64,000 bases of DNA, from positions 7,834,154-7,898,153 of the forward strand of contig JAINUG010000015.1 of NCBI GenBank assembly GCA_029706075.1, read 5' to 3'. The translations under genes were made by a program, and so were the position numbers. The notes under the pieces are model-generated. The model had not been told where the DNA came from. It saw only the letters and a program-made list of their open reading frames with translations, and searched no databases. This DNA is from Aldrovandia affinis (taxonomy: Eukaryota > Chordata > Actinopteri > Notacanthiformes > Halosauridae). Below are positions 50,105 to 64,000 of the stretch, piece after piece; position 1 is the stretch's first letter, and every line of letters starts with the position of its first letter.

Positions 50105-51332
50105 TTTGTCTGGTAAGCAGAGCGTTTTTTCCACTTTTGCCCTGTGGAATGTTAGCACATGTGAAGGCATGCAGTGCAGGTCCTGGTACAACACTGGGAT
50201 ATTGTGAGAGCTTAACTACAGTATATGTGATTGAAACAGCTAGTGGAAGGTCTCTTCACCAAGTTTCCTCATGCACCCCAACTCCCTCATCTCATTTGCT
50301 TATATCTCAGTCACAAACTGCCTCTGAAGGGCAGCAACAAGTGCCTGGATTTTTTGTATTGTGCTGCTCCACAATCTTGCTTCATAATGATGATACTGCG
50401 AAAATTCTCTTCAGCAGTACAATACGATTTAGTCAAAGACTGCTTATTAAAAGAATTCCACATAGATGTGAGTAGAAGGCTAGCCAAGATCAAATATTTC
50501 AGCTGACCTTTCCATCAACCAGGAAACCCTTTCCCTACAGTGTTGTGTATTGGGTTCAGGAATTCCTATTGGAGGTGATATGTCAGGACTTAACAGGTCT
50601 GTCATATACATTGTGAATTTGGAAAAACGAAGAGATCAATTAAATAATGAAAATGGAAGTTAAGAATAACACAACATTGATCCATTGGGTGGTCGAAATT
50701 TATGGCATTCCATGTGAGCTTTAGGGTTGCGTGGATTGGTTAATATGTTGTCATTTAGGTTTACATAAAAACATAGGATAATGACAACAAATATCATCCA
50801 TTATAAGGCCTTAATATTTATATTTCGTAACTATTTTAATTTGTTGCTGAGCATTTGTCATTTCATTTAACATGAAGATCCATTTGTTTTTAGACAGACA
50901 TCTTATCATAAATCATTGGGAGTATGTGTTCACTATTCATAAAAATCAAAGACATATGTTGATATGTGATGGTTTTTGTGCCTGGCCTTGCCATCCAGAT
51001 CATCTGAGCTCACAGTTGATTACTCATCAGTTGATTTGGGTTTGGCAAAGCCAGGCAGGCCCTTTTCCATCATCCCCTCTCCTCCCTCTCATTTTATAAC
51101 TCTTTCTAACAACAATGTAAAGAAGATTAATAAAGATTCCATATCCTTTTATGCACTTCCAGCTTCAGTTTTATAATTACTTGAATATTTCCTCCTTAGT
51201 TTATCTATTAGCCTGTCTTGTTCCAGACCACACACACACGCACCTTCCTTTATTAAAGTGGCTAAAGGACAAGACTGCCTCCCTAGTGTTCTTATAGACA
51301 CTCCATGGCGACGGCCACCCCTACCTAAACCT

Positions 51333-51681
51333 CTAGTCACCTACAAACAATTTTCTAACACTCTTAACTGCCCATTGCTCTAACCTTGAAGATCCTGGCT
51401 GGGAGGACTGCTCTGGGGATTGATCTGGATTCTGTGGAGGAGTGGTTAAGTTCCCCAGTGCTTCTGTCCTGTCCTTGCTTCTTTTGTAAGCTGCTCTCCA
51501 CATTTTACGCTTCTGCCGTTGTTCTCTTTTACTTAAGTCATTGATTCTTTTTTTTCCCGGCCTCTACATTCTTTCTCCATCTCTGGCATTCACTCTGCAG
51601 GTATTTCTCCCTTCTTTCAGGATCAGCTTTTAGGCGTGCCCGATACTGTCTCTGCCTTTCTGCTGCTGTTGTTGGTGCCAT
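51333..51681 (-). pseudogene. Frameshifted basic, coiled-coil-like ORF of unknown function
   Basis: The ATG at 51679-51681 opens MAPTTAAERQRQYRARLKAD, rich in Arg/Lys/Glu. The frame is lost in an A-rich run near 51545. Shifting by one base, the reading continues INDLSKREQRQKRKMWRAAY and then a Pro/Gln/Ser-rich part to a TAG at 51333-51335, giving about 115 codons in total. I recall similar RQRxYRAR...DPxxRxxYLxxxRxRW proteins recurring in fish genomes, but I cannot name the family or say whether it is a gene or part of a transposon. No splice signals are evident. A CA microsatellite lies just upstream. Confidence 0.45.
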
Positions 51682-51781
51682 CACGGACTCACAGATGTCT
51701 ATAGATGTCCGGATATAGACCCTTTTTGTCCAATGACACACACACACACACAGCAACATGAACATTACAATTAACATGTAT

Positions 51782-52894
51782 GTGGGATAGGAATGTTGAA
51801 AAAGTTCAATAATTCATTTAACTAATTGGATAACTTCAAAACCAGTGTTAAAATCACAACCCTGTCACAAATCTCACAACCCTGTTACGATCAAACATGT
51901 AACGGGGTTGAGTGTGACAGGGTTGAGATTTTTGCACAAAATGGCTGCTACTCCACATGTGGTGAATACCAGGAGAGCACATGGCATGCATGAGATTAAG
52001 AAATCATCTATATTTTTTAAATAACAAAGATCATTTTCACAAGTAATAGTTTTCTATCTTTTTTTCATGTGACGGTGTTGAGTCATTATGCTTGACTACC
52101 ATAATATTACAAGATAAATGACTCAAAATATAGTAAAGATAGTATAAGGTAGCTACTTGCCTGTTTCTGATGTTATGTTTTTCAAAATACTTAAATGTTG
52201 TCACTTCCTGTTGTACGTGCTTATAGGGATCGAACCATTATTTTTGTGGGGGGAGAATGCTCCGTGTAACGGGGTTGAGGGGTTACTGAGGTACAGAACT
52301 AAATAATGTTATTTTAATGAATAATTATTCATTTATTTTTAAATCAATCATTACCAGCATAAAAGCACAAATAGATGTTTATGTTCATAGAAAAAAGTAT
52401 GGACTTTTTACTAATTTTGTTCGTCATATCACAAATTCATTTTCATGGAAGGCCACGAGGGACATGTCAAAATACATGGTGTCAACTGGAAAAAAAACCA
52501 TAATGCATAATTTTAAAATAACATTTATGCAATGTTTTTACACTTTATTAAAGGGGACATTTCAACTGAAATAAAAAGCTTTTCAAAATAAATTTTTGTG
52601 ACTGAATAGATCAAAGACACTTTTTTTACATCATTTATTACATCAGATTGACCATCGCAATCTGAGTTTATTTTAACCTCTATCTCATTAACACAGTAAT
52701 GCTACGAATTATAAAACGAAACACAGATCTGCGAGAACCAATTAAAACCCGAGGCATCGGTGGTTCTTTATACAGGATTCAGGACAGCATACATTGTACT
52801 ACGTACTCTCCACCATTTTGTTGCTGAAATCGGAACAACTACAAAAAGGCAAAACACCAGAAGGGAGCACTGCTTACTCTTGAGCTGGTCTAAC
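51782..52894. promoter_or_regulatory. 5' flank of luc7l3
   Basis: AT-rich, with the inverted CAACCCTGT array at its left. The 5' UTR probably occupies the last 100-200 bp before 52895. No TATA box at a sensible distance. Confidence 0.35.
51853..51926. repeat. Inverted array of CAACCCTGT / ACRGGGTTGAG motifs
   Basis: CACAACCCTGT occurs twice (51856, 51875) and is followed by its inverted form (AACGGGGTTGAG at 51901, GACAGGGTTGAG at 51916). Further single copies lie near 52072 and 52267. The arrangement can fold into a hairpin and may be an end of the element that carries the ORF at 51.3-51.7 kb. Confidence 0.6.
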
Positions 52895-55800
52895 ATGATT
52901 TCTGCAGCCCAATTACTCGACGAGCTAATGGGCCGAGATAGAAACTTGGCACCTGACGATAAACGAAGTAATGTTCGATGGGATCATGAAACCGTAAGTT
53001 GTTTGCCCTTTTTAGTTCATGGATAACAGTTAGCTGGTGTGGGGGTATAAAGCGCTAGTTCGATCATATTTGAATAGCAAACACTGCATCGCTGTAACCC
53101 AGATAGCTATATCTTATTTCATGCCAGATAGTTAACAGCAGTTTCATAACATAACAGACGGTTTCATGAGTAACATTTATAAAAATCTACCGTCAGTGCC
53201 CTCCATGTCTTGTAGTAATAACTTAGTCCTAGCAATCCAAGCTGCATTGACACCACACAGGCCAAGAAAACGGACGGATGATGCCCAATGCTGTAGTCAA
53301 ATCGGCTAACGGAGTTAGTGACAGTTGCCAACGGTAGAACGATCGCCGAGAAACAATGTAAAACATGGCTAGCTAGATAGCGAAGTAACAAAATAACTGG
53401 AAATGATAAATTAGCGTTTAGCTGTATAGTATTGACCTTAAGTTAGTTAAATTAGCATGCTGTCGTCTGGTCTGTGTGCAACTGTCATACATTTCCAATA
53501 ACATTCCATTAGCCAGCCATGTTGGGCTTTATACAATTTCAAGCTATAGATTTGAGCAGATTAGGAGAAAGTATGTTTTCAGTACCGCAAGTGTAACGTT
53601 GGTAGTAATTTTGCTAACGTGACCTGTTAGATATATTCAAGGTAGACAGCTTGCTAATAAACTGCAGTAATATAGGTTGTGAAAACGAGTAGTTGAATTA
53701 CCCTTATCTTAGCTAATTGTGCTAGGCTAACATAGCTAGCTAGCTATTCTTTATAGTGATTTGCTATACTGTTATAGCCTTCTAAAGCTAATGCTCGCTA
53801 TCTAGCTAGCTAAGATTAACCAAGGTAACTATGTACTATTATCACTGTAAAATTATGTTACTTAAAGCGAATAGGCTAATGGCGAATTGCCTTCCGTTAA
53901 AATGCATTGAGAAAAACGCTTTAATGCATTTTCTCTAGTGCCGTAACCACCTGCGTTCCCAGTCATATATTTGGGAAAACAAATATGATATTGGGGCTAA
54001 CCATTGTCTACATAGAAATAGTAAAACAAAACAAAACGTTTTTAGTTTTAAAATTATAATTGCGCATTTTAAATGACCCACAACAGATAAATATAAAGTG
54101 ACCACAAATCAAAGTGAATTTTTTTTTCATACGGGAAATGGTAAATGTTATGTTTTAAAATAAATAAATAAAACATTAAACTATGCAGCCTTTTGAAAAT
54201 GGGAAATTCTACATTGCATCTTAATTTGAGAACGGATTATATATATTTTTTAAATAGCCTACTCGTTTTCAAGTCTTAAGTCATGAATCATGATTTTTGT
54301 GTTTATTTATGACTTTGTAAGCCAAGTAGCTATAAGAACAATTTGGATGATTTTCCATATTACATCATTGCCAGCTGGGTTCTTTGCAATTACAAATAAA
54401 AGCACTGTTGTCCTGTTCACACAGTTTGAATATGGGTAGTATTCTGCCACAGGATAACCAACTCTGCACTGTTGTTATTATGGAACCGTTTACTATCTTG
54501 AATGAAGGTCAGGATGGGAGTAATTAGAAAACTGGAAATCTGTGACATTCTGCCTATTGAACAACGTTATTCCACGAACACACAAGGCAATGTAATTTAT
54601 TACATTTATTTTGGAGTACTAGTTATATGCACATGGGTGAAACACAGGCGTACTGTACAAATGCAGAATGGTGTTTTCAGTCAGACCCAAAGACCAAGCT
54701 CCAACCTGTAAAATCAAAAGATAGACTTCATGATTGGATAATATCATATTGTAAGACGGTTTACATTGTATGACACCCCAGTGTGATAACCCTATTTAGC
54801 CACAGAAAATGTAACACACAAGTAGTGTTTAAAACATTTAACTTGTGTCAATTGAGGTAGAAGACAAATAGTAGGTTATTTATTTCTAGCACATGCACAT
54901 TATAGACTACTTATGGTTTATTTAACCATGTACTGTGTTTGACCTTCATTTACTTTTTTAATTTAATTTAATTTTTACTTTTCTTCTTTCTTCCTAACCC
55001 CCCATGTAGGTTTGCAAATATTACCTGTGTGGATTTTGTCCTGCAGAATTATTTACAAATACCCGATCTGACTTGGGTAAGTTAATTTTTGTTTTGATTC
55101 ATTCTTCTGCTACCTAGTTAGCTAGTGAAAACAATAAAGTGTTAAGGGAAGTTCAGTGTGGTACTTTAGAACAGTGCTTCTGAATGCATGTCCTGGGGGA
55201 CACCTGTGTGTGCTGGCTTTTGTTCTAACCATAGTTGTAACAGCATAATGGTGCTTGTCTGTTAAAGGATGGTTTACCTTCTTAAGGCCATATTAAGCCA
55301 GAAATAGTTATGCATGTCATGAAGAATACTAAATGTTCCATATTCACATCCCAAGACTTAATCAGTCAGGTAAACTAATGCTTCCATTTTCTACAATATG
55401 TATGGCAATTAATTCCTCTAGAAAGAGGTTACAATTGATTAAATAATAGACTGACAGGTGAAATCAGTGTGGTCATAATTGCTGAAAGTGTGGAGACCTG
55501 ATCACTGAAACTAAACCATTTGTTGAAAACGAAGAATTCAAAGACAAAGTAAATGGCAATGGGCCAAACCTGTATTGTGTTATTAATTTTAACAAAAAAG
55601 GAATTAAATCATTGATATTGGCTGTAACAAAACCCAGCATACACAGGGGTCCCCCAGGACCGGGATTGAGAACCACTGCTTTAGAATCCCAATATTTGTT
55701 GTCACAATATGAGTTGATTAATTTACCCTATAACTGGATGGTATATAAAATGTGGATTTGAATAGATTTTCTCTTTTTAGGACCATGTGAAAAAATCCAT

Positions 55801-58779
55801 GATGAAAATTTGAGGAAGCAGTAAGTCACTTTTATTAGTGTTATAATTGTTAATACAGTTAAGCTATTGCCGCTTTTATAATCATTTTTTGCTAATATGT
55901 AGGTATGAGAAGAGCTCTCGTTTCATGAAGGAGGGGTATGAGAGGGACTTTCTGCGGTACCTGCAGAGTTTGCTTGCGGAAGTGGAGCGACGGATCCGCA
56001 GGGGCCATGCAAGGCTGGCTCTATCACAAGCCCAGCAAAACTCCGGAGTGAGTATCTTTCTCAGTCTCCACTTCTACATCAATTTTACATGTATGAGGGC
56101 CGAGGGTTGATGGCAAATACCAGTAATTGTTACAGGCTTTGGTTAAAGGCCAAATTGCCCTTGTTGTTCTCATTGTTGCTGGAGCTACTCGTTTTCTAGT
56201 TGTCAGATGTGCTCTGAACATAACTCTTGACAGTTTTTCAAAGTGTTTTTCAAGTCAACCCAGCACATTTGTAAGGGACATCAAACTGATCTATAATGTA
56301 ATATATCTGACCTGTAAATGTGTTAAATGTTTCATTATTCGATAATCATCCCCACAGCACATCACCAAAAATGTTACATTGCATTTTTTTAGGTCATAGG
56401 TCATCATGACCAATTAAGTCAAACATGGAATAATACTTCCTTATGCAAGGCATATATGTTGTGAAAATAAGAAATGCATGATGTGTTATACAAAAACAAC
56501 AAGAGTAAAACAACATTTGCAGGTGTAGTTTGTGCTTCAGACAATCGAGTAACCTCCGCAGGACAACCCTACAACCTTCTTTAACGACTGGAAGGTTAAT
56601 TAATTAAATACAGCATGGATATGTTGTGCATGTATTGATCAGGTTTGTTTAACAGGCTCCGGCGCCACCCGGAAAGAATGAAGAGAAGATTCAAGTGCTA
56701 ACGGAGAAAATCGAGGAGCTTGTACTACAGGTGCAGTATTTCATTGGAATGGTTTGACTGTTGCGTTAGCTAGTTCAGACCATCAGTGTGTGATGTGTAC
56801 CAGTGCTCAGAGGGAAACGTGTGTTCAGTACTGTTCTTGCATTTGATGTTCTGTGCAGATCGAGGAGCTGGGTTCTGAGGGCAGGGTGGAGGAGGCCCAG
56901 GGCATGATGAAGCTTGTCGAGCAGCTGAAGGACGACAGAGAGCTGCTCAGCTCCACAACATCTGTGAGTAGCTTCTTTTAATGGAGTACTTGTAATATAC
57001 TACTTCAAAGCCATACACTCACTGCTTCTTGAGAGTACAACGATATAAGTTCAAGTTTTTATTTTTATAATAATAACATTATAATTTATAGTGGAATATA
57101 ATAATAGAATATTTTAAGTGGGGAAAAATGGTTAGGTAGTTGAAACATGACATGAATTAACAGCTTACACCAAGAAATGTGTTCCATTTGCTCGTTTTAA
57201 ATACGTTTTAAGGGAATAAAATCCATTTGGTCCCTACTTGATGACGGTTTAAAAAAAAATGTCCTCGACTTTAATGGGAGTGTTTTATTAATTATTTCTT
57301 TAACTGATTTCAGACTATTGAGAACTTTGCGGCTCAAGAGAAACAGATGGAGGTTTGTGAGGTGTGTGGGGCGTTCCTCATAGTGGGTGATGCCCAGTCC
57401 AGAGTGGACGATCACTTGATGGGCAAGCAGCACATGGGATATGCCAAAATCAAGTCCACTGTGGAAGAGCTGAAAGTGAGTGTTCTGGCGGCCTTTCTTT
57501 GTTGCTTTTGTGTAGAATATGATAAAACATCTTCAAAGACTTGTTAAAGCCCAGTGATGTTTTTCCAGCACAGCTGGTGATATTACAAAGAAGAACACAC
57601 CACAGGTGCAGGTGTTGTAATCGTCAGCAGCTGGTAAATAACCCAGCGATGTTATCTTTGGCTTGTAAGGCTGAATTCTAGGGTTGTTTACCTCTGCTCA
57701 CCAGGAGAAACTGCACCGGCGATCAGAGGAACCAGAGAGAGACGACCAAGGGAAGAAGGAGAGAGAGGAGAGGGAGCGAGAGAGGGAGGAGAGAGAGAAG
57801 AAGAGGCGGAAAGAGGAGGAAGAGAAGGAGAAGGAGAGGGAAAAGGAGCGAGAGAGAGAGCGAGAGAGGGAGAAGGAGCGTGACCGGGAGAGGGAGAGGG
57901 AGCGGGAGAGGGAACGCGAACGCGAGCGTGACCGTGACCGACGTGGCCGGCGCAGCCACTCTGGCAGCCGCCACTCCAGCAGAACGTCGGAGCGGAAGAG
58001 GAGCCGGTCCAGGGAGCGCAGGAGGTCCAGGAGCAAGGAGAGGGACAGGAAGCGTACCAGGTAGAGCTTTGAGGAAATGTTAGCCCTTATGAAGCCTCTG
58101 AGTAGCTAATCTGAAGTTGTCATTTGTCTAAGCACTACATGTAATATTTGCCTAATTTGTAATGCAGCAGTCATTTTTGGTAGTGTATTTGGTAGTTTAT
58201 TCTTTGGTCTACTCTGTGCGAGTATGACGTCTAGTAGCAGCCGTGTGGTGCTGACAGCGGTTAATGTTGGTGTAGGAGCCGGGACAGAGAAAAGCGGCGC
58301 AGCCGGGACCGGTCGGAGCGGAAGCACCGCTCACGGAGCCGGGAGAGGCGGAGGCCCCGCAGCTCGGACCACAAGACCCACAGGCACCGGAGCCACAGCA
58401 GGGAGCGCAGAGACAGGGAGGGGAGATCCAGAGACAAAGGTGAGAGGACCTGCCGCTACACCGCTCAATCATTTCAAACGCTCTTACAGTGCTGTACCCT
58501 AATGATAAAGTGGCCCAACAGAGGCAATGTTGGTGACTCTTCGATCTTACCGTTGCAACCACTGTCCTGTGTGTAAGTGTTCTGCAATATTAACCCGGAT
58601 GATTAAATGCATCTCCAGACCGTAAGGATGTGGATGAGAAGAGCAGCAAGAAAGGGAGCGACGATGAGAAGCCCAGCAAGGTTTCCAAATCTGGGCAAAT
58701 GGAAGCGGAGGCTCCCAAGGCCGAATTGAATGGCACCAGTGAAGACATGCATTCTGAAGGTGACACTCAGTCCAATTAA
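52895..58779 (+). CDS. luc7l3: LUC7L3 (CROP): U1 snRNP-associated splicing factor, complete, 10 exons
   Basis: Coding exons are 52895-52993, 55010-55076, 55781-55820, 55903-56047, 56656-56730, 56859-56963, 57314-57475, 57705-58060, 58276-58439 and 58619-58779. All introns are GT-AG and phases agree, giving 457 aa (human ~432). The start MISAAQLLDELMGRDRN is the invariant family N-terminus. A CCCH zinc finger (C35, C43, C58, H62), a coiled region (~95-175) and a second C2H2-type finger (C192, C195, H211, H217) form the LUC7 domain, which family knowledge links to U1 snRNP and 5' splice-site choice. From ~232 the protein is Glu/Arg/Lys-rich and then Arg/Ser-rich, ending in the conserved NGTSEDMHSEGDTQSN. 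The Glu-Arg run in exon 8 is longer and more repetitive than I recall for mammals. Introns 2 and 5 are long; intron 2 carries a hAT-type MITE. Confidence 0.97.
55172..55678. mobile_element. Non-autonomous hAT-type element in luc7l3 intron 2
   Basis: The element starts CAGTGCTTCTGAA and ends with the complement of CAGTGGTTCTCAA. Imperfect terminal inverted repeats extend ~60 bp (both arms hold TCCTGGGGGAC). It is flanked by the exact 8-bp target duplication CTTTAGAA (55164-55171 and 55679-55686). The 8-bp duplication and CAGNGGTTCTCAA ends are the hallmark of hAT/Charlie-type transposons. There is no transposase ORF. Confidence 0.88.
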
Positions 58780-60957
58780 AATGATCTGATAGGACCTCAG
58801 ATCAGGCCCAGGTAAGTGTAACCTCCTGTCTGACTTGGGTCCCTCCCCCCCCCCCTTCCTTTCCTTTTTTTTTTTTTTTTACCCCCCGCCCTTCCTGTGT
58901 TTGATTTTTCCCGTTTTTCACAGTGCAGTGTAAGTATGCACGGAAGAAGATGGATCTAGACAGATGAAGAAAATAGAAACAAACACAAACCGAGAGGAAA
59001 AACCAGTGTAGTCCTGCAAAACGTGCTGGAGGTACTTCGTTTTGTATCAGCTGTATATGCATTTACTTTACTTTGGAGAACAAATTATAAGCCAGATTCG
59101 TCAAGTAGAGTTCAGACTTGCCTCTGCCTGTGCTGTAGGTGAAACACAAATGTTTATTAAAGCACACTATTTGTGACTGATAAAATCAGTACATAACTTT
59201 GTCTCCATTTTATATCTATATATATTACATAGCTCATAAATCATTGACCTATATTTAACGAAACATTTTTTTTTCCTAGATCTCGTATTTAACCTTTCCC
59301 TTTCCACAGTGATTGAAGCGCATGAAAGGATCTTTGTTTTTACTTTGTTTGTGAATGCAGACTGTTAGTCTTTTTTTCCTCCCAATGACAAGGATGCTTG
59401 CCGTTCTGTGCTTCATTACCTTGCATTCTAATGCAGTTTGCTCTGAAAGTCAAGAGCCAATAGCATTGGGATGGTGGAAGTGTAGGGTTAATGAAATATT
59501 GCAGCTGACTTCCATACCTCACACAGCGTTGGTGTTGTGAGCGACCCATGAAAAGCCAAATTAAAAATCAAGGATACTGTCAAACTGTGCAGGTACTCAC
59601 CCCAGGTACTCCTTTCTCTACCAACATCAATGTTTGAATGCTGTTGCCTGTATAAACCTTTTTTAAAAAGCTTGCTGTTGTGTATTTTTTGTTTCATAGA
59701 CTTAAAGATCTTTATTCCATTTAACTTTTTTTTCTCTGTGTACTTAACTGGTGATTCAGTCAGACAGCAAAGAGGTTCGCATTGTCAGAAAATGAAGGCA
59801 GTGGTTTTTTTGTTGCACAGCATTTGCCATTTATTTCAGCTCGAAGTAAATGGATGTTGTGGCACAATGGCAGAAACTGCCTTAATTTCACCTTGAGAGG
59901 AAAGGTCAAACCACCTTGCCCTTTGAGTGAATCGCCCTCTTACTTGTAAACTCATTATCACCATATGTTTGTATAAACGGTGAACAGCAAAGTTGGTTAT
60001 AATTTCAAGGCCATATCAGAAACCTCTTATAACAGCTACCATGTCTTAAAACCTTAATCTATGCCTTATGTTTTTAGAACTACCCGCTAATGACTGGTTG
60101 TGATATGTATGCATTTTCTCCAGTGCTGACTGGAGAATACATATTCGTGCTGGAGAAATACAGAGCAGTGTGAAATGACCCAACACTTATTATATATGGT
60201 ACCTCAGAACCTCACCTGATTTAAGTAATGGTGAATAATTGGAAAGTCTAAACTGATAGATTGCTTTTAGGGGCGACCAGCATATTGATTTGTACACGCT
60301 GATTAGCTTGAAGTATATAAGAAACATGTTTAATTTATAAGGTGTCCTAATTATTGGTGAAGGGTTCTAGGGTTGAGTAATACAGTGTCTTGCATTTTTT
60401 GTGCTGTTATCTGATGCCACAGAAAGTGTGGGTGTCCTGTACTAATGGGGTGCTCTTTGAACGTTTGTACACATTAGGGGATGCCATGAGGAGCAAGACC
60501 TGAAGATTGCCTGTCCTGAACCTGCTATTCCGCTGCTTAAAACAAGGTGAACCAGAGATGTAATGCCCTAAAAACAACAACAACAAAAAACCCAAATGTA
60601 AAATAGATATTGCCCCTTTCTGCTCATTTTCAGGACTGCTCATCCTTATACATATTTTGTCCATAATTTATACTACACGCACTCAGAGTACATTCAATTG
60701 TGTAAGTTCTGTTAACATTTAGTAACAAGAAATACAAATATTGTACTTGTGGCTTGTTTGGTTTGTAATTTCAGGTTTTACTGCACATTTCCCCCCTGGT
60801 ATAAGAGTTTGTGGAAACATTTTGTACAGTGTGATGAATGAAAACCTAAATTCCCGAATTTATTTTACCAGTTCCAATTTCTGCCCTTTTGTGCAAGGTG
60901 TATTCATAGACGTAAGGATCACTTCTAGCTTTAAGAAGTTTTGTTCTGATCGGATTA
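58780..60957 (+). other. Probable luc7l3 3' UTR
   Basis: This stretch has no supported ORF or recognised repeat. It contains a C9/T-rich tract (58847-58880) soon after the stop codon and is otherwise AT-rich unique sequence running to the AATAAA signals. Assignment as 3' UTR rests on position and strand only. Confidence 0.5.
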
Positions 60958-60995
60958 AATAAAACCTGTATATTTTGTGTTACGCTGCAAATAAA
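60958..60995 (+). terminator. Poly(A) signals ending the luc7l3 3' UTR
   Basis: Two AATAAA hexamers (60958-60963 and 60990-60995) are followed by a GT-rich stretch near 61010-61030. They would give a 3' UTR of about 2.2 kb after the stop at 58779. No stronger signal is seen earlier, but shorter forms are possible. abcc3 converges from the other side, its stop codon lying about 480 bp away. Confidence 0.6.
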
Positions 60996-61137
60996 AAGTT
61001 GAAGTCTGAAGTCTTCCCTGGTGTCATTGTACCATTTGAGGTGAATATAACATTTTTACATCTTTTACATTGCCTGACAACAGTCATGGAATTTTTTGGG
61101 AAAATGGATATGGAAAAATAACTGATACATCGAAAGT

Positions 61138-61155
61138 TTTTTTTTTTTTTTTTTT
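61138..61155 (+). repeat. Poly-T tract between luc7l3 and abcc3
   Basis: About 18 T residues in the interval between the two convergent 3' ends. Confidence 0.95.
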
Positions 61156-61486
61156 ATAAAGACTTCATACTCAAATTTTGGTAGTATAATTCAAGTTTGT
61201 ACAGATTTGGTTCACAAATGAATCACATTGTATTTGAACAGAATTTTCCCTAAAGAAAAACATTAATAATACAGTACAAAAGAAAAGAAAGGAACTTAAA
61301 TAACAGTACAAAAATATGTTTAGCTCATCATGAACTACATTGAAATTACAGTGGCATAGTTCTTACAAAAAAAACAACAAAAAGATTTAGGCTGCAGGTA
61401 ACTGCTCCATATAAAAGGACACATTCTCACTGGCTTTCTAGGTTATGGGAAGGCACTGTTGGCTTTGTACAGATTATCATGGAGTA

Positions 61487-63610
<2,124 letters not shown>

Positions 63611-64000
63611 TTACTTAAGTGGCAGGCAGAGGTTATTATCAATCCACATCATGAGTTCATTCATCGTTATTTTCTTTTTCAGGATTTTCTTTTGTCATGC
63701 AAACAGTATAGCAGATAATAGGGTCCCACTCACAGATGAACTCAGTAATAATTATTGAATAGAGAAACACTGTCTGTGCAATTACATTTCAGTGAACACA
63801 ATGTGAAAACTATCTTGACTAAATTGAATGGGTCTAGTGTAGTAAGGCAGGTCTGCTGCAGGGGGTGATATCACCTTTTATACTCGACTTTGACACGCTC
63901 GCCAACGTCTGACATCGCTGAACTCTGCTACACTAGCACAATAATCCATCAGTTGTATTATTTAGAATACTGACATGAAATTCAAAATTCCACCACATTC

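Noticed and set aside
57698-58036. Minus-strand Ser/Arg/Leu-rich open frame
   Set aside because: It is the antisense of the Glu-Arg repeat in luc7l3 exon 8, which makes stop-free frames on both strands.

Overview
The window is nuclear DNA from a ray-finned fish, most likely a teleost. It has large AT-rich intergenic spaces and spliced vertebrate genes. The repeats are typical of fish: Tc1/mariner, L2-type LINEs, tRNA-derived SINEs, hAT-like MITEs and many microsatellites. I cannot place the lineage more exactly from sequence alone.

Four protein genes are recognisable, all from one conserved vertebrate neighbourhood (human 17q21.33). wfikkn2 lies on the minus strand (17.4-19.6 kb, two exons, complete). 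ankrd40 lies on the minus strand (44.5-48.6 kb, five exons, complete, with one GC-AG intron). luc7l3 lies on the plus strand (52.9-58.8 kb, ten exons, complete, with a long 3' UTR to about 61.0 kb). abcc3 lies on the minus strand (61.5-63.6 kb); only its last four exons are in the window, and one carries a 25-bp tandem duplication that breaks the frame. ankrd40 and luc7l3 are head to head about 4.3 kb apart, and luc7l3 and abcc3 converge tail to tail. Relative to the human order as I remember it, the ankrd40-luc7l3 pair looks inverted between abcc3 and wfikkn2.

The rest is intergenic or intronic and rich in mobile elements. 0-17 kb holds an L2 3' end, Tc1-like relics including a nearly identical 1,115-bp tandem duplication (3.9-6.1 kb), a degraded SINE, a minisatellite and a small hAT-type element with an 8-bp target duplication. 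20-44 kb holds a very short LTR element (two LTRs, primer-binding site, polypurine tract, only 81 bp between LTRs, and a tRNA-like Pol III promoter inside the LTR), several SINEs, a nested pair of L2 LINEs with a 31-bp palindrome at the 5' junction, and an almost complete Tc1 element with long IR/DR ends. The luc7l3 and abcc3 introns hold a 507-bp hAT-type MITE and a near-perfect palindromic MITE.

The genes do not form a pathway. wfikkn2 encodes a secreted antagonist of GDF8/GDF11, luc7l3 a U1-snRNP-associated splicing factor, abcc3 an organic-anion export pump, and ankrd40 an ankyrin protein of poorly known function. The two most interesting items are the miniature LTR element at 23,958-24,282 and the frame-breaking duplication in the abcc3 exon at 62,572-62,787.
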